Source: CAZCDS01 sp964497585
Lineage (GTDB): Bacteria; Desulfobacterota; Desulfomonilia; Desulfomonilales; Desulfomonilaceae
Direction of reading: 5' to 3'
Length of the DNA stretch: 64,000 nt
NCBI GenBank assembly: GCA_964497585.1
Contig: CAZCDS010000001.1
Coordinates: forward strand, 186,001 to 250,000
Part shown: positions 25,278 through 34,743 of the stretch, in pieces
How the letters are laid out: the number at the start of each line of letters is the position of its first letter
Numbering within the stretch: position 1 is the first letter of the stretch
Position numbers and translations under genes: made by a program
The notes under the pieces: generated by a model
What the model saw: the letters and a program-made list of their open reading frames with translations, nothing else
Database searches by the model: none
Told to the model about the DNA's origin: nothing

Positions 25278-28010
25278 CTAGCTACCAGCCCCGAGAGTGG
25301 GATGGGAGGCCCTCAGGTCTCCTTTGTCAAAGACCCAGATCGGCTTTCCCGTCCGCAGTTCCAGAGCGTAAATCATTCCGGCGGTTGTTCCGAAATAGAC
25401 AGCGTCACCGACTATTTCGGGAGCGGAACGTATTCGCCCCCTCGTCTCGAATTGCCATCGCATCCTCCCGGTTTCGATATCCACCGCGTGAAGACGAAGG
25501 TCATCGCTTCCGAAGCAGAGGATGGAACCTGACGCACGCATGGGATGCCAATCCCAGTCTTTGTTGCGCGTCTGCAGGGTCCATTTGAGCTGCCGGCTCA
25601 TGATGTCCAGGCCGCAGAGCATACCCCCGTGGCACCCGAACGCGACGATGCCCCGGGCCACGACCGGCTTGGACGTAACTGAACTATATGTCTCGAAGGT
25701 CCACTGGAGGTCGCCCGTCCGGGAGTCGACCGCGTACAACCCCTTTCTCCCGCCGAAGAAGACTAAGCCAGCCCCGCTTGCCTCCGGTTTGGCTCGAGGA
25801 AGGCCAACCGGGGAGGCAGCGACGGGTTCGCGTGGGCCTGTTTCTGTGACGGCTCCGGGAACAGGTTGAGACGGCCGAGCCGTGGTCCTCTCCGTTGCGC
25901 TCTCGGTAAGCCCTCCGGGAACGCGCTCCGAAATTCGTTCTTCCAGGTCGCTCTCGATTTGTTCTTCCCATGTGTCGTCGTCTTCATCAAGAGCGGAATC
26001 ATCGATTAGGGAATCAGTTGCACGCCGGGTCCGCCAAAGAAATTCATCGATTTCTCGGGCAAGATCCTGGAGCGTTTCGCCCATCCGCGCAGGTACTCTT
26101 CCCGCGGCCCCGTGTTCGTCCATGCCGGCGCGATGCTGCTGGTAGAGTTGACCGATCTCTTCCACCTCGGGGCATTGGTAGAACACTCTTCGCCGGGCGT
26201 CGTTGATCATGCCCCGGAGGGTGGTCGTGGTCAGCGACGCGCCGTCTTCAAAACGCGTATAGAAATCAAAAGAGTGCTCGCCTAGCAGTCCGACGAAATG
26301 AGCGGCGAAGACGTCCGGTTGAGGGCCTTTGTACCCCCGAATAAGAACATCACCAAGCCTCTTGGGCGAGCACATGTCGCCGAGAAAGGTGAATCCGATT
26401 CTCATTGCTTCCTTGCCGGTCTCGTCGAGCGTCTCCATGATTCGGTCGCTGACCGCGGACGCGTCCGTGTTGATAATGTCACTGTAGGTCTGCCTCAGAT
26501 CTTCTTCCAGAGACGAGGTGTCCACCTCGTAGAATCTCGCGAATTTCCCTTCGTACACGAGTCTTTCCGTGGTTGGGATTTTAGGTATCCAGGAGGTTGC
26601 TTCCTCAAGCGTGCGCTCGAAATCATCGAACTCGGCTGCTTCCAGCCGGACCGCGGCCGCAGTGTCCCACACGTCGGCGAATCTCAGGCGGAAGAGATGC
26701 TTTACGAGGTACTCACGCTGCCAGTCTTCCAGCAGGAATCTCAGCCCATCATTTGACAGCGGAGCCTGTTGAAACATCAGATCCTTTCGGGAAGTCTCGA
26801 GGACATCAGTCAGTTCCCTTTCGTTCTCCGCGAGTAGCGGGTCATCGGAATGAATCTTTCGACAGAGTTCCACCACTGCTTCCAGTCGCTCATGTGTGAC
26901 CTGCGGAAAGCTCCTTGCAATGTGCCACCGTCCCTCCCGCACCTCGCCGGCGTAACGATGGCGTCCTCCGGGAATGGACTCACCCCAGGTGGCCATTTCC
27001 AGCCGAGTCCCCTCCGGCAATTGGGCAAACCGGCTCCTGAGCTTTTCGCCGTTGCTGGTAAGCAATATTCCCGGTTCGGGAAGGCTGAGCCTGAGCGTAT
27101 TGCCTTCCCATTCGCGGTGCAGCCATTCTACCTCGCTGAACGCGTCCCCCAGCCTAGCGGCGGGAGGGAATGCGATCTCGAATCCGCATTCCACTTCGTC
27201 GTCACAAAACCAGGCGATCCTGAAGAGGTCGTGGATGCTTGCCAGGGGCACGGGGACAGGCCCTCCCCGCAGAGGAACAGGCTCGTTTTCCGCTATCCGC
27301 TCGAAGTCGAACCGTTCGATCGGTTGCTCTGCAGAGCCTTCTTCGGCGTAATCCCCCTCGTCGGCTTTGAGCTGTTGCGCGAGCCATTCCTCGAAATCCC
27401 CTCCGAATCCGAGGCTCACCAGAAAGCGCGGCATGCTCCCGATGTCCGAGTCCAGCTCCGCGTCAGTCACGCTCTCACCTGTGAGGATGGCCGCTATTTC
27501 TTCAGGATCATGGGGTATTTCAAAACGGGCCAGAGCCTCGGGGACATAGTCGGCCAGCCATCTGAAGTACACGGGAATAAGGTCCTCTCCGGAAGCTGAC
27601 TTCAGCTTCCCCGCCACGTCTTCGGGCAGGGGGTTACCGTAGATCGACCATGCACCAATGATCTCTTCAAGGTCGAATGCGTCCTTGCCCGAATCCTCCT
27701 GGATAGATTCCCGCTCACGATACTCCCGGAGGAGCCCGAAGTCGTAATGACAGAAGAAAGGGGGCTCCCCCCTACTGGTAAGCCACAGGTTCCAGCAGGT
27801 TGCGTCCTGCGTGTCCATGGCGAGGGTAGGCCCCCCGATAATTCCCGCACCTTGATCGATTCTCGACCAATCCACGGACCACGCGCTGGTCAGATGCCAC
27901 AAATAACCGCCGTCTTCCTTCACCGACTCGTCGTTTTCCAAGGAGAAAGCCTGGAGAAACTCGCTTCGGGTGCAGTTTCGTGCTGCGATCAGAACGACAC
28001 GTAGAGCCAT
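25278..28010 (-). CDS. Large protein of unknown family with C-terminal PQQ-type propeller blades
   Basis: This soluble protein of 910 residues has no signal peptide. ATG 28010 follows GAGGAAGAG. Residues 1-700 are acidic, mixed alpha/beta and unlike any family I recognise. A low-complexity acidic and Pro-rich linker (about 670-740, SALDEDDDTWEEQ and later) leads to roughly four beta-propeller blades (about 745-900) with the pattern GLYAVDSRTGDLQWTFET, LCGLDIMSRQLKWTL, LHAVDIETGRMRWQF and IYALELRTGKPIWVF. These resemble BamB/PQQ-enzyme repeats, but four blades are fewer than the usual seven or eight. The gene stands alone. Function unknown. Confidence 0.8.
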   Translation of the reverse strand: MALRVVLIAARNCTRSEFLQAFSLENDESVKEDGGYLWHLTSAWSVDWSRIDQGAGIIGGPTLAMDTQDATCWNLWLTSRGEPPFFCHYDFGLLREYRERESIQEDSGKDAFDLEEIIGAWSIYGNPLPEDVAGKLKSASGEDLIPVYFRWLADYVPEALARFEIPHDPEEIAAILTGESVTDAELDSDIGSMPRFLVSLGFGGDFEEWLAQQLKADEGDYAEEGSAEQPIERFDFERIAENEPVPLRGGPVPVPLASIHDLFRIAWFCDDEVECGFEIAFPPAARLGDAFSEVEWLHREWEGNTLRLSLPEPGILLTSNGEKLRSRFAQLPEGTRLEMATWGESIPGGRHRYAGEVREGRWHIARSFPQVTHERLEAVVELCRKIHSDDPLLAENERELTDVLETSRKDLMFQQAPLSNDGLRFLLEDWQREYLVKHLFRLRFADVWDTAAAVRLEAAEFDDFERTLEEATSWIPKIPTTERLVYEGKFARFYEVDTSSLEEDLRQTYSDIINTDASAVSDRIMETLDETGKEAMRIGFTFLGDMCSPKRLGDVLIRGYKGPQPDVFAAHFVGLLGEHSFDFYTRFEDGASLTTTTLRGMINDARRRVFYQCPEVEEIGQLYQQHRAGMDEHGAAGRVPARMGETLQDLAREIDEFLWRTRRATDSLIDDSALDEDDDTWEEQIESDLEERISERVPGGLTESATERTTARPSQPVPGAVTETGPREPVAASPVGLPRAKPEASGAGLVFFGGRKGLYAVDSRTGDLQWTFETYSSVTSKPVVARGIVAFGCHGGMLCGLDIMSRQLKWTLQTRNKDWDWHPMRASGSILCFGSDDLRLHAVDIETGRMRWQFETRGRIRSAPEIVGDAVYFGTTAGMIYALELRTGKPIWVFDKGDLRASHPTLGAGS

Positions 28011-28269
28011 TTCTCTCTTCCTCACCAGGCCGGTGGCGTAATCCGCGGGCTCCTCAGGGCAGTCCGCAGCGAAGCACGACAGTCATTGTCGGTTCACGCA
28101 CCACGTTCCGGAATCCCAAAGTCGGAGGCCGGGACCGTGAAGACCCGCGTCTCCACCAGGCTATTGATAGTCCGTAGATTCTCACCATACGTCACCCGGC
28201 AAGGCCGAGTCAAACGAGCATCGCATTATTTGAGTTTTTCGGAGGAGATACAGGGTGAGGACGTTTCTG

Positions 28270-28298
28270 TTGACAAATCGGTAACTTTTATCTATATC
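28270..28298 (+). promoter_or_regulatory. Sigma-70-like promoter
   Basis: TTGACA (28270-28275) and TATATC (28293-28298) are separated by 17 bases and point toward the outer-membrane gene at 28501. This implies a leader of about 195 bases that includes the shared motif at 28331. Confidence 0.5.
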
Positions 28299-28330
28299 TA
28301 CAGTGGCTTTGGATATTTTATATATTACTT

Positions 28331-28351
28331 TTCTAGGTTTTTGAGATATCT
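28331..28351 (+). promoter_or_regulatory. Shared upstream motif, copy 1
   Basis: The 21 bases beginning TTCTAGGTTTTTGAGATA match 33286-33306 (TTCTAGGTTTTTTAGATA) at all but three or four positions. Both lie in AT-rich DNA 90-150 bases before genes for outer-membrane barrels. It could be a regulator site or an RNA element. Confidence 0.4.
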
Positions 28352-28500
28352 GTCCGCTTTTGCATGTTTTTATATGGCAATGATGCTGCGCCGAGGAGCG
28401 CGCCCCTATGAGGTTGGTCGCCGTCTCGCACCGGGCCACGAAAAATGGGGCAGCCTCCGGACGCTGACGGTAAACTGCTTGGATCCCGAATTTTTGACTC

Positions 28501-29487
28501 GTGAGGTCCACTCTTGTGAGGAGCCTTCTCATCATTTTCATGGCTTTGCTTGCCGCTGGGGTTCCCCCGAGCGCGGGGGCTCAGGGTGCAGGGGACTTCA
28601 CCGACAGATATGGAGGGTGGGCCTTGATCGTCCCCTACCTGCGCGTAGGGTTGCAGCGCATGGGAATCAACTTCACCCTCGACGTGCCCATTGTCGTAAG
28701 TGGAGATGCCTCGCTCCGTCAAAGTCCGTTGGAACTGCAGATCAAGGAAACGAAACTCTTGATGGGCGAGATCGGGTTTGATGTGCGGTCCGGTTCCCGT
28801 CTGTCATTTTTCGGTCGAGCTGCTGGAGATGTTCGTCATCATGCGACGGCCGTGACTTCGATTGTACCTGCGAATGCTTCCTTCCTGAGTCCGACGACCT
28901 GGGGATCGCCCAACCTCGAGTGGTGGCGAATAGAAGGCGGAGGGGGAGTGACCTTTTGGGGAACCTGGGCTCTCGTCGGAGGTGTGCGCTGGGACCATCT
29001 GCAGCTCCGACTGGAGAACCCGACGAATGGGGCCATCGAGGGCCACCTCGATCCAGGCACGGTATACCGCGCTGATTTCAGAGCGAAAATCCGCCTTCCC
29101 TATCTCGGCCTAAAGATCGTGGGAAGCAGGTCCCGAGCGAGTGTGCTCTATAGTCCCTGGGCGTGGACCGATTTCAAGCTTCCGTTCAGGCTGGTCGCCG
29201 GCCGAGCCGTCCCCGGCAACGCGGCGGGGGAGGAAGGAACATACTCACTCTCCTCCGGAGGATACTTTCTCGAGGGATCTTTCGCGTATGATCTGCGCAT
29301 GCGCGGCCGAATGATTCTCGGAGTCTGGGCGACAGGCTCCCTCATGCGGTTTACCGGCGGGGGGGACTATGACCTGGTGCGGCAAGATCAGGGGGACGAG
29401 CCTACCGTGGTCACGTCTGTGAGCGGGGAATCGACCTACTCAAGGCATACCCTGACTTTAGGTTTGTCCGCGAAATATCCCTTTTGA
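28501..29487 (+). CDS. Outer-membrane beta-barrel protein
   Basis: This 328-residue protein has a signal peptide (about 1-28, ending SAGAQ) and alternating amphipathic strands throughout. The last strand ends LSAKYPF, the terminal Phe recognised by the BAM complex. I do not recognise a specific family. The GTG at 28501 is the first start in the frame; the Shine-Dalgarno sequence is weak. It is preceded by an AT-rich regulatory region and followed by the convergent mdh gene. Confidence 0.8.
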   Translation: MRSTLVRSLLIIFMALLAAGVPPSAGAQGAGDFTDRYGGWALIVPYLRVGLQRMGINFTLDVPIVVSGDASLRQSPLELQIKETKLLMGEIGFDVRSGSRLSFFGRAAGDVRHHATAVTSIVPANASFLSPTTWGSPNLEWWRIEGGGGVTFWGTWALVGGVRWDHLQLRLENPTNGAIEGHLDPGTVYRADFRAKIRLPYLGLKIVGSRSRASVLYSPWAWTDFKLPFRLVAGRAVPGNAAGEEGTYSLSSGGYFLEGSFAYDLRMRGRMILGVWATGSLMRFTGGGDYDLVRQDQGDEPTVVTSVSGESTYSRHTLTLGLSAKYPF

Positions 29488-29614
29488 CGAACCGGGGACA
29501 TCGCTTGACCTCGGTCACTTCGATACGACCGCGCCGAGGTCTCCAGATGCTCGTGCAGCTAAAGGACCGAGTACCTTTTGCAGGGTCCTCGCGGCTCCCC
29601 GTAACGATGCACGG

Positions 29615-30550
29615 CTAAAGCATTCCGTCGACCTCCTCCATTAGTCCGCGGACCGCATTGACCGAATTCTCGAAGGCTGCCTGCTCCTCCGAATTGAGTG
29701 CCAACTCCACAACCTTTTCCACTCCGTCGCTTCCGAGGACGACGGGCACGCCGACAAAGAGTCCCTTTTGCCCGAACTCTCCTTCAAGGTAGGCTGCTGC
29801 AGGGAGGACTCTCTTCTTGTCGAAGAGAATCGAGTCCACCATCTGCACCACTGCAGCGGCAGGGGCATAGTACGCGCTGCCCGTCTTGAGCAGGCCTACG
29901 ATTTCCGCACCACCCTGGCGGGTTCGCTGAAGGATTTCTTCCAATCTCTTCTCAGCAATGAAACTCGTGATGGGGACTCCTCCTATGGAGCAGTAACGAA
30001 TGAGCGGAACCATGGTGTCTCCGTGGCCACCAAGAACGAGCGCATGCACATCCTGGACTGAGACGCTAGCTTCTTCCGCGATAAAGGACCGGAACCGGGC
30101 CGTATCCAGGACACCGGCCATTCCCATGACCCGTCGGGGATCGAAGCCCGATTTCTTCCACGCGGTGTACACCATGGCGTCGAGTGGATTGGAAACCACG
30201 AGAATGATCGAACCCGGCGAAAGAGCCGCGGACCTCTCCGCGACCTCGGCCACGATCCTCACGTTGGTCGAGAGCAGATCATCCCTGCTCATACCCGGTT
30301 TTCTGGCTATACCGGCGGTGATGACGATCACGTCGCTCCCCGCGGTATCCTCGTACGCGTTGGAACCCAGAACCCTCGTGTCCACGCCGAGTATGGGAGT
30401 GGTCTCGTACATATCAAGCCCTTTTCCCTGGGGAATTCCCTCGAGAATGTCCAACAGGACCACGTCCCCCAGTTCCTGGGCAGAGGCATAAGCGGCCACG
30501 GACGCGCCGACATTGCCGGCGCCGACGACGGTTATCTTTTTCCTCGGCAT
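29615..30550 (-). CDS. mdh: Malate dehydrogenase (NAD-dependent, LDH-like type)
   Basis: This enzyme interconverts malate and oxaloacetate with NAD in central metabolism. The protein has 311 residues, the usual length. The Rossmann motif GAGNVG is at 10-15, the substrate-loop RKPGM at 83-87 (MDH-type, where lactate dehydrogenase has Gln), NPLD at 121-124 and catalytic His176 in GGHGD. The frame is open to 30655, but ATG 30550 with GGAGGT seven bases before it is the clear start. Confidence 0.95.
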   Translation of the reverse strand: MPRKKITVVGAGNVGASVAAYASAQELGDVVLLDILEGIPQGKGLDMYETTPILGVDTRVLGSNAYEDTAGSDVIVITAGIARKPGMSRDDLLSTNVRIVAEVAERSAALSPGSIILVVSNPLDAMVYTAWKKSGFDPRRVMGMAGVLDTARFRSFIAEEASVSVQDVHALVLGGHGDTMVPLIRYCSIGGVPITSFIAEKRLEEILQRTRQGGAEIVGLLKTGSAYYAPAAAVVQMVDSILFDKKRVLPAAAYLEGEFGQKGLFVGVPVVLGSDGVEKVVELALNSEEQAAFENSVNAVRGLMEEVDGML

Positions 30551-30976
30551 AGGTTTGACCTCCGCTCTCTCGCCGAAATCTGATGAATTCCTACTCTGAA
30601 CGGGATATGGGCGGCCGGCACGGGGGCCGAAAGCCCGACTCCGGCCCATCCGCACTCCACTCCTTCCCTGCAGAATGTCGCTGAGCGTTTCGTCGAATTT
30701 CGAGAAGCATCAGCATTGTTATCCGCATCGACAGACGGCTGTCAAGTTTAGCTCGTGAGAATGTGGACGTTGGCTCTCTGAGAGTGGAGGGACGTTTCTC
30801 CGCGCCGGCGACCTGTTTGGTACGCCCCCGGTTCCCGAGAGCCTCGAGAGCCGGAGTCACGGTCAGATCCTTGACAGAGATCGCTTTTCTATGTAATCTC
30901 TCGCCGTTATCAGTAATCTTCATCGGATTCCGGTTCAGCCGTGTCCGCACGGTCTTTGACGGCAGGAGTGTACACA
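30551..30976. other. Divergent intergenic region, mdh / xdhC-like
   Basis: This region holds the promoters for two divergent genes. I see a small hairpin GACAG-ACGG-CTGTC near 30741-30754 but no strong promoter boxes. Open frames on both strands here have no domain character. Confidence 0.45.
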
Positions 30977-32053
30977 GTGACGCTAGCAATCTGGCGCTCG
31001 GCAGTAGAGGAGTTCGAACGAGGCCGGGAATTTGTCTTGGCGACCATCCTGGATGTCCGGGGTTCGTCCCCCCGACATGTCGGGACGCGTTTCCTCGTGA
31101 AGACGGACGGCACGATCGTCGGTACCATCGGAGGTGGACTCTTTGAGGCTCAGGTTCAGGAATTCGCGAGAACGGTCATGGACAAGGGTGTGTCTCACAG
31201 AGCCTTCTTTTCCTTCCAGGGGGTCGACGCTCAGTCCACGGAGATGATCTGCGGCGGAGACGCGGAGGTCGTATTGGAATTCGTCGAGGCTGGTGACAAG
31301 GCGAACGAGGCCCTCTTCCGCCGACTCCTGGCCATAACCCGGGGACGAAAACAGGGTTTGTTTTTCACTGACGTGCCCATCCCTCCAGGGGGCCTCGGAA
31401 AGGTCCAGCACCTCCTGATCGAGCCGGAAAAAGATCGACTCGGAGGTTTTCCCAACGACGAGAGAGCGGTCGAGGCCGTGCCGCCGAGGCGGATGCTCAA
31501 GTCGTCCCAACTCCTGGACGTCCCCGGTTTCGACCACCCCGTTTTTCTCGAATGGCTTCGGCCGAAGGGTACGGCATTCATATTCGGAGCCGGCCACGTG
31601 GGTGAATGCGTTGCACACATGGCAGCGTACGTCGATTTCAGAGTGGTGATCATGGACGACCGCGCGGAATTCGCTTCTGCCGATCGAATCCCCGACGCGG
31701 ACAACATCCTGGTACTTGAATCCTTCGATCGCGCGGTTCACGCGCTCGGTATCGATGAAGACAGCTACCTCGTCATTGTCACCCGCGGTCACGCGCACGA
31801 CAAGACGGTCTTGGCACAGGCCCTGAAGACGGAGGCCGGATTCATCGGAATGATTGGATCACGGCGCAAGACGGGTCTCATCTACAAGGCCCTCCTGGAA
31901 GAAGGCTTCAGCCGGGAGGATCTCGAGAGGGTCCACGCGCCCATCGGTCTGCCCATAGGAGGGGAAACGCCCCAGGAAATAGCCGTCTCCATCATCGCGG
32001 AGATGATTCAGATTCGTAACCGAAAGGATAGACTCAAAAGCCTAGACGCATAA
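30977..32053 (+). CDS. XdhC/CoxI-family molybdenum-enzyme maturation factor
   Basis: This 358-residue protein resembles XdhC, which sulfurates or inserts the molybdenum cofactor into xanthine-dehydrogenase-type enzymes. The N-terminal XdhC domain has GSSPRHVGTR (29-38) and ICGGDAEV (91-98). The C-terminal Rossmann domain begins FIFGAGHVG and ends MIGSRRKTG...PIGLPIGGETPQEIAVSI, a family signature. GTG 30977 has AGGAG eight bases upstream and is preferred over 30941. No molybdenum hydroxylase is encoded in the window, so its client lies elsewhere. Confidence 0.92.
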   Translation: MTLAIWRSAVEEFERGREFVLATILDVRGSSPRHVGTRFLVKTDGTIVGTIGGGLFEAQVQEFARTVMDKGVSHRAFFSFQGVDAQSTEMICGGDAEVVLEFVEAGDKANEALFRRLLAITRGRKQGLFFTDVPIPPGGLGKVQHLLIEPEKDRLGGFPNDERAVEAVPPRRMLKSSQLLDVPGFDHPVFLEWLRPKGTAFIFGAGHVGECVAHMAAYVDFRVVIMDDRAEFASADRIPDADNILVLESFDRAVHALGIDEDSYLVIVTRGHAHDKTVLAQALKTEAGFIGMIGSRRKTGLIYKALLEEGFSREDLERVHAPIGLPIGGETPQEIAVSIIAEMIQIRNRKDRLKSLDA

Positions 32054-32128
32054 TCCGTCACGCGGCAACCGAATCCTGCCGGAGACGTCTCAGGCCTGAC
32101 ACGCGTAAGAGATCTCAAGGGAACCCAC

Positions 32129-32911
32129 ATGCTCAACGGGAAAAAGATACTCGTTGTCCTGCCCGCATACAATGCGGCTAAGACGCTGAGAAGAACCGTC
32201 GAAGAAATCGACCGGCACGTGGTCGACGATGTTCTGCTCGTCGATGATTTCAGCTCGGACGACACCACCCGGCTTGCAAAAGAAATCGGGATACGCTGCT
32301 TTGTGCACGACAAGAACTATGGATACGGACGCAACCAGAAGACCTGCTACGCCGAAGCCCTGAAGCTGGACCCAGATGTCATCGTGATGCTCCACCCGGA
32401 CTACCAGTACTCGCCCAGACTCGTTCCCGCGATGGCCGCGATGATCGTGTCCGAGGAGTACGATGTGGTGCTCGGTTCCCGCATCCTCGGTGGCAAGGCC
32501 CGCAAATCGGGGATGCCCTTGTACAAATATCTCTCCAACCGAGGACTCACCTTGGTACAGAACCTGATGCTCGGATCGAAACTCTCGGAGTTCCATACGG
32601 GATTTCGGGCGTTCTCCCGCAAAGTGCTGGAAGAGTTGCCCCTGGCCGCGAACTCCGACGATTTCGCGTTCGACAACGAAATGCTAGCCCAGACGCTCTT
32701 CTTTAACTACCGGATCGGAGAGATCTCCTGTCCCACGAGATACTTCGCTGAAGCCTCTTCCATCAATTTCTCCAGATCGGTGGTCTATGGACTGGCCGTC
32801 CTCTGGACGTCCACACGATTCATCCTCCAGAAATGGGGCATCGCCGGCTTCCCCATCTTTGATGTGGCCCCCTCTCTTCCCTTGACGGACTACTACCGGG
32901 AAATCAAGTAA
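32129..32911 (+). CDS. Family 2 glycosyltransferase
   Basis: This GT-A fold transferase of 260 residues resembles dolichol-phosphate-mannose-synthase-like enzymes. The nucleotide-sugar motifs are VVLPAYNAAKTL (9-20), LLVDDFSSDDT (36-46) and the metal-site region MLHPDYQY (87-94). The segment near 219-239 is moderately hydrophobic and may attach to the membrane. ATG 32129 follows AGGGAACC. It lies 75 bases after the xdhC-like gene. The acceptor is unknown. Confidence 0.9.
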   Translation: MLNGKKILVVLPAYNAAKTLRRTVEEIDRHVVDDVLLVDDFSSDDTTRLAKEIGIRCFVHDKNYGYGRNQKTCYAEALKLDPDVIVMLHPDYQYSPRLVPAMAAMIVSEEYDVVLGSRILGGKARKSGMPLYKYLSNRGLTLVQNLMLGSKLSEFHTGFRAFSRKVLEELPLAANSDDFAFDNEMLAQTLFFNYRIGEISCPTRYFAEASSINFSRSVVYGLAVLWTSTRFILQKWGIAGFPIFDVAPSLPLTDYYREIK

Positions 32912-33396
32912 CAAAGGCTCCTTCCGCCGGCGCCTCATCCTGCCGGACTCTTCTTCCTGTCGAGCAACCGATCCTCGCCTGCCCAGGACGGGGCGGGCGG
33001 ACCGCGCATTGAGCTTGTGACATATTATTAGTAACCGTAAGGAGATACGGCTATATCTTAAAGTCATCTCGCGCGATTTTCCCGCGTTTCTCCCATGATT
33101 GCGGGCTCTGGCCGCGCTGACCGCGCTGGGTCGCGCAGTCGTGAAGTGGGGAATATCTGTAAGGAAGCCATGATTTCGAGGTGTTAGAGTATTTTGTGGC
33201 TGGGGGAGGGATATGCGCGGCGCGGTTGACCGCGTATTTATTTATGCTGTAGAGACGAGATGTAGATCTGCAGAGTTAAATAAAATTCTAGGTTTTTTAG
33301 ATAAGTTACCAATCATAAATAAAAAATAGCTTGACAAATTTCTAAAACTAAATAAGCTCCCAATCACGACAGATTAGAACCCTGAGGGAGGGTGTT
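32912..33396. other. Intergenic region with AT-rich promoter segment
   Basis: GC-rich hairpins near 33105-33130 and CGCGG-TTGA-CCGCG at 33221-33234 followed by TATTTATTT may end the glycosyltransferase transcript. From 33240 the DNA becomes very AT-rich. TTGACA at 33331-33336 with TAAGCT 16 bases later is a weak promoter candidate for the gene at 33397. No gene is seen. Confidence 0.45.
33286..33306 (+). promoter_or_regulatory. Shared upstream motif, copy 2
   Basis: TTCTAGGTTTTTTAGATA and the next three bases match copy 1 at 28331-28351 almost completely. It lies 91 bases before the ATG of an outer-membrane protein gene. Its function is unknown. Confidence 0.4.
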
Positions 33397-34392
33397 ATGT
33401 TAAGTAACAGCTTTAAATATGCGGTTTTTATCATTATAACGGTGGCATTTTTTGCGACGACCGCCCTCGCTACCGCTCCCGCCCCGAACCCCTGCACGGG
33501 GGAAGGCGCCGACACCGCTGCATACAAAGGGATCACAAAGGTCAAACCGGCCGCGTCGCGAGTGCTCAAAGTCAAGCCCTACTACAGTGGCTTCGGCGGA
33601 CTCTCACGATTCAATCCCATGAACTGGTGGCAGCGATGCTGTCTCCCCACACCCGGGAGGAGACAGTTCGTCTTGGGGCCCAGGATCTTCTTTGCCAGGC
33701 TCTCCGGGGAGGCGCGTACCGGATTCGCGCTTCGAACCGCGGGAACCCCCCCGTCCGTCGTGGACTTCGACGACCATTTGAAACTGTCCAAGAGCGGTAA
33801 TCCGATCTGGTCGGTGAATGCCCATTACCAGTTCCATCCTCGGTGGGGAATCAGGTACTCCTTCACCCCGATCAGCATCGAAGGATCCGGAACTGCGGAC
33901 ACGGCCTTCACGTTCCTTGGTCAGACTTTCACCGGGGGCAGTCTGGTCCGGTCCAAATGGGAGCGTTACGAGCATCGCGCGGGTCTCGTTTTTGACCTGA
34001 GTCACACCGCGAACAGCGTCACGAGCGTCTTTGCCGAATGGCTCTACATTCAGGACAGGCTCACCGTGGGCGGCGCCACGGGCACTGTAACGTCGGTCAC
34101 GTGGGATGATGATAAGAGCATGGCAGTGCTGGGAGTGGAATTCCAGAAATGCCTGCGCAACTACAAAGGCAATACGTTGGCCATAGGCTGCAAGGGCTCG
34201 GTCGCTTTCCTGGACGACAACATAGGGTACGACGCAGAGGCTTCACTCAGCTACTTGATCCCGGTCAAGCGAGGACGTTTCGGCTTCATCAAGGGCGGCT
34301 ACCGGTACGCGAACCTGAAGAAGGAGAAGGACCAGGAACTTTTCGCCACGACCCTTGACGGAGCGTTCGTTGAAGTCGGATTCCTCTTCTAA
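33397..34392 (+). CDS. Outer-membrane beta-barrel protein with Cys-containing N-terminus
   Basis: This 331-residue exported protein has a signal peptide of about 26 residues (ending ALATA). Residues 30-95 contain CTG and WWQRCCLP cysteines and no barrel pattern. From about 88 on, alternating strands make up a probable 8- to 12-stranded barrel ending EVGFLF. GAGGGAGGG precedes ATG 33397. No named family was recognised. It shares an upstream motif with the barrel gene at 28501 but not obvious sequence similarity. Confidence 0.8.
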   Translation: MLSNSFKYAVFIIITVAFFATTALATAPAPNPCTGEGADTAAYKGITKVKPAASRVLKVKPYYSGFGGLSRFNPMNWWQRCCLPTPGRRQFVLGPRIFFARLSGEARTGFALRTAGTPPSVVDFDDHLKLSKSGNPIWSVNAHYQFHPRWGIRYSFTPISIEGSGTADTAFTFLGQTFTGGSLVRSKWERYEHRAGLVFDLSHTANSVTSVFAEWLYIQDRLTVGGATGTVTSVTWDDDKSMAVLGVEFQKCLRNYKGNTLAIGCKGSVAFLDDNIGYDAEASLSYLIPVKRGRFGFIKGGYRYANLKKEKDQELFATTLDGAFVEVGFLF

Positions 34393-34743
34393 GTCCACCG
34401 AGGTTTGCCGGTTTTCACCTCCCTCTCCCCCGCGTTTACGGTCCGCGCCCGCGGGCCGTTTGCGCGTGGAGATACGGGAAGAAGCCGGCTAGCAAAGGCT
34501 CACCGGGAAGACATGCCCCGCGGAATTTCCAGCCGCGCGTCGACACAACGAAGATAAGAGACGTCCCCGACCAAGACAGCGGGGCACGAAGAAAAGACAA
34601 GAGATTTCAACTACAGAGGCACCAAGACAAGAAATCGCCTCTCGGACACCTGTAGCGGTGATCCCGTGGCCATGAGGGGCTTTTCGCGGAAAGGCCAGCC
34701 CCTGCGAGCTTTTGCGAATAGGTGCCTTCCACGTGCGGCCTGC
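34393..34743. other. Intergenic region with dispersed repeat, copy 3
   Basis: This gap lies between convergent genes. The segment at about 34574-34640 contains GGGGCACGAAGAAAAGACAA and CTACAGAGGCACCAAGACAA, a diverged relative of the repeats at 236-400 and 6697-6815. Nothing else is recognisable. Confidence 0.5.

Larger units (their letters stand above)
28011..28500. other. AT-rich upstream region of an outer-membrane gene
   Basis: No gene is seen. From about 28230 the sequence turns strongly AT-rich, unlike the surrounding DNA. It contains a sigma-70-like promoter at 28270-28298 and a motif at 28331-28351 that recurs upstream of a second outer-membrane gene. Confidence 0.55.
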
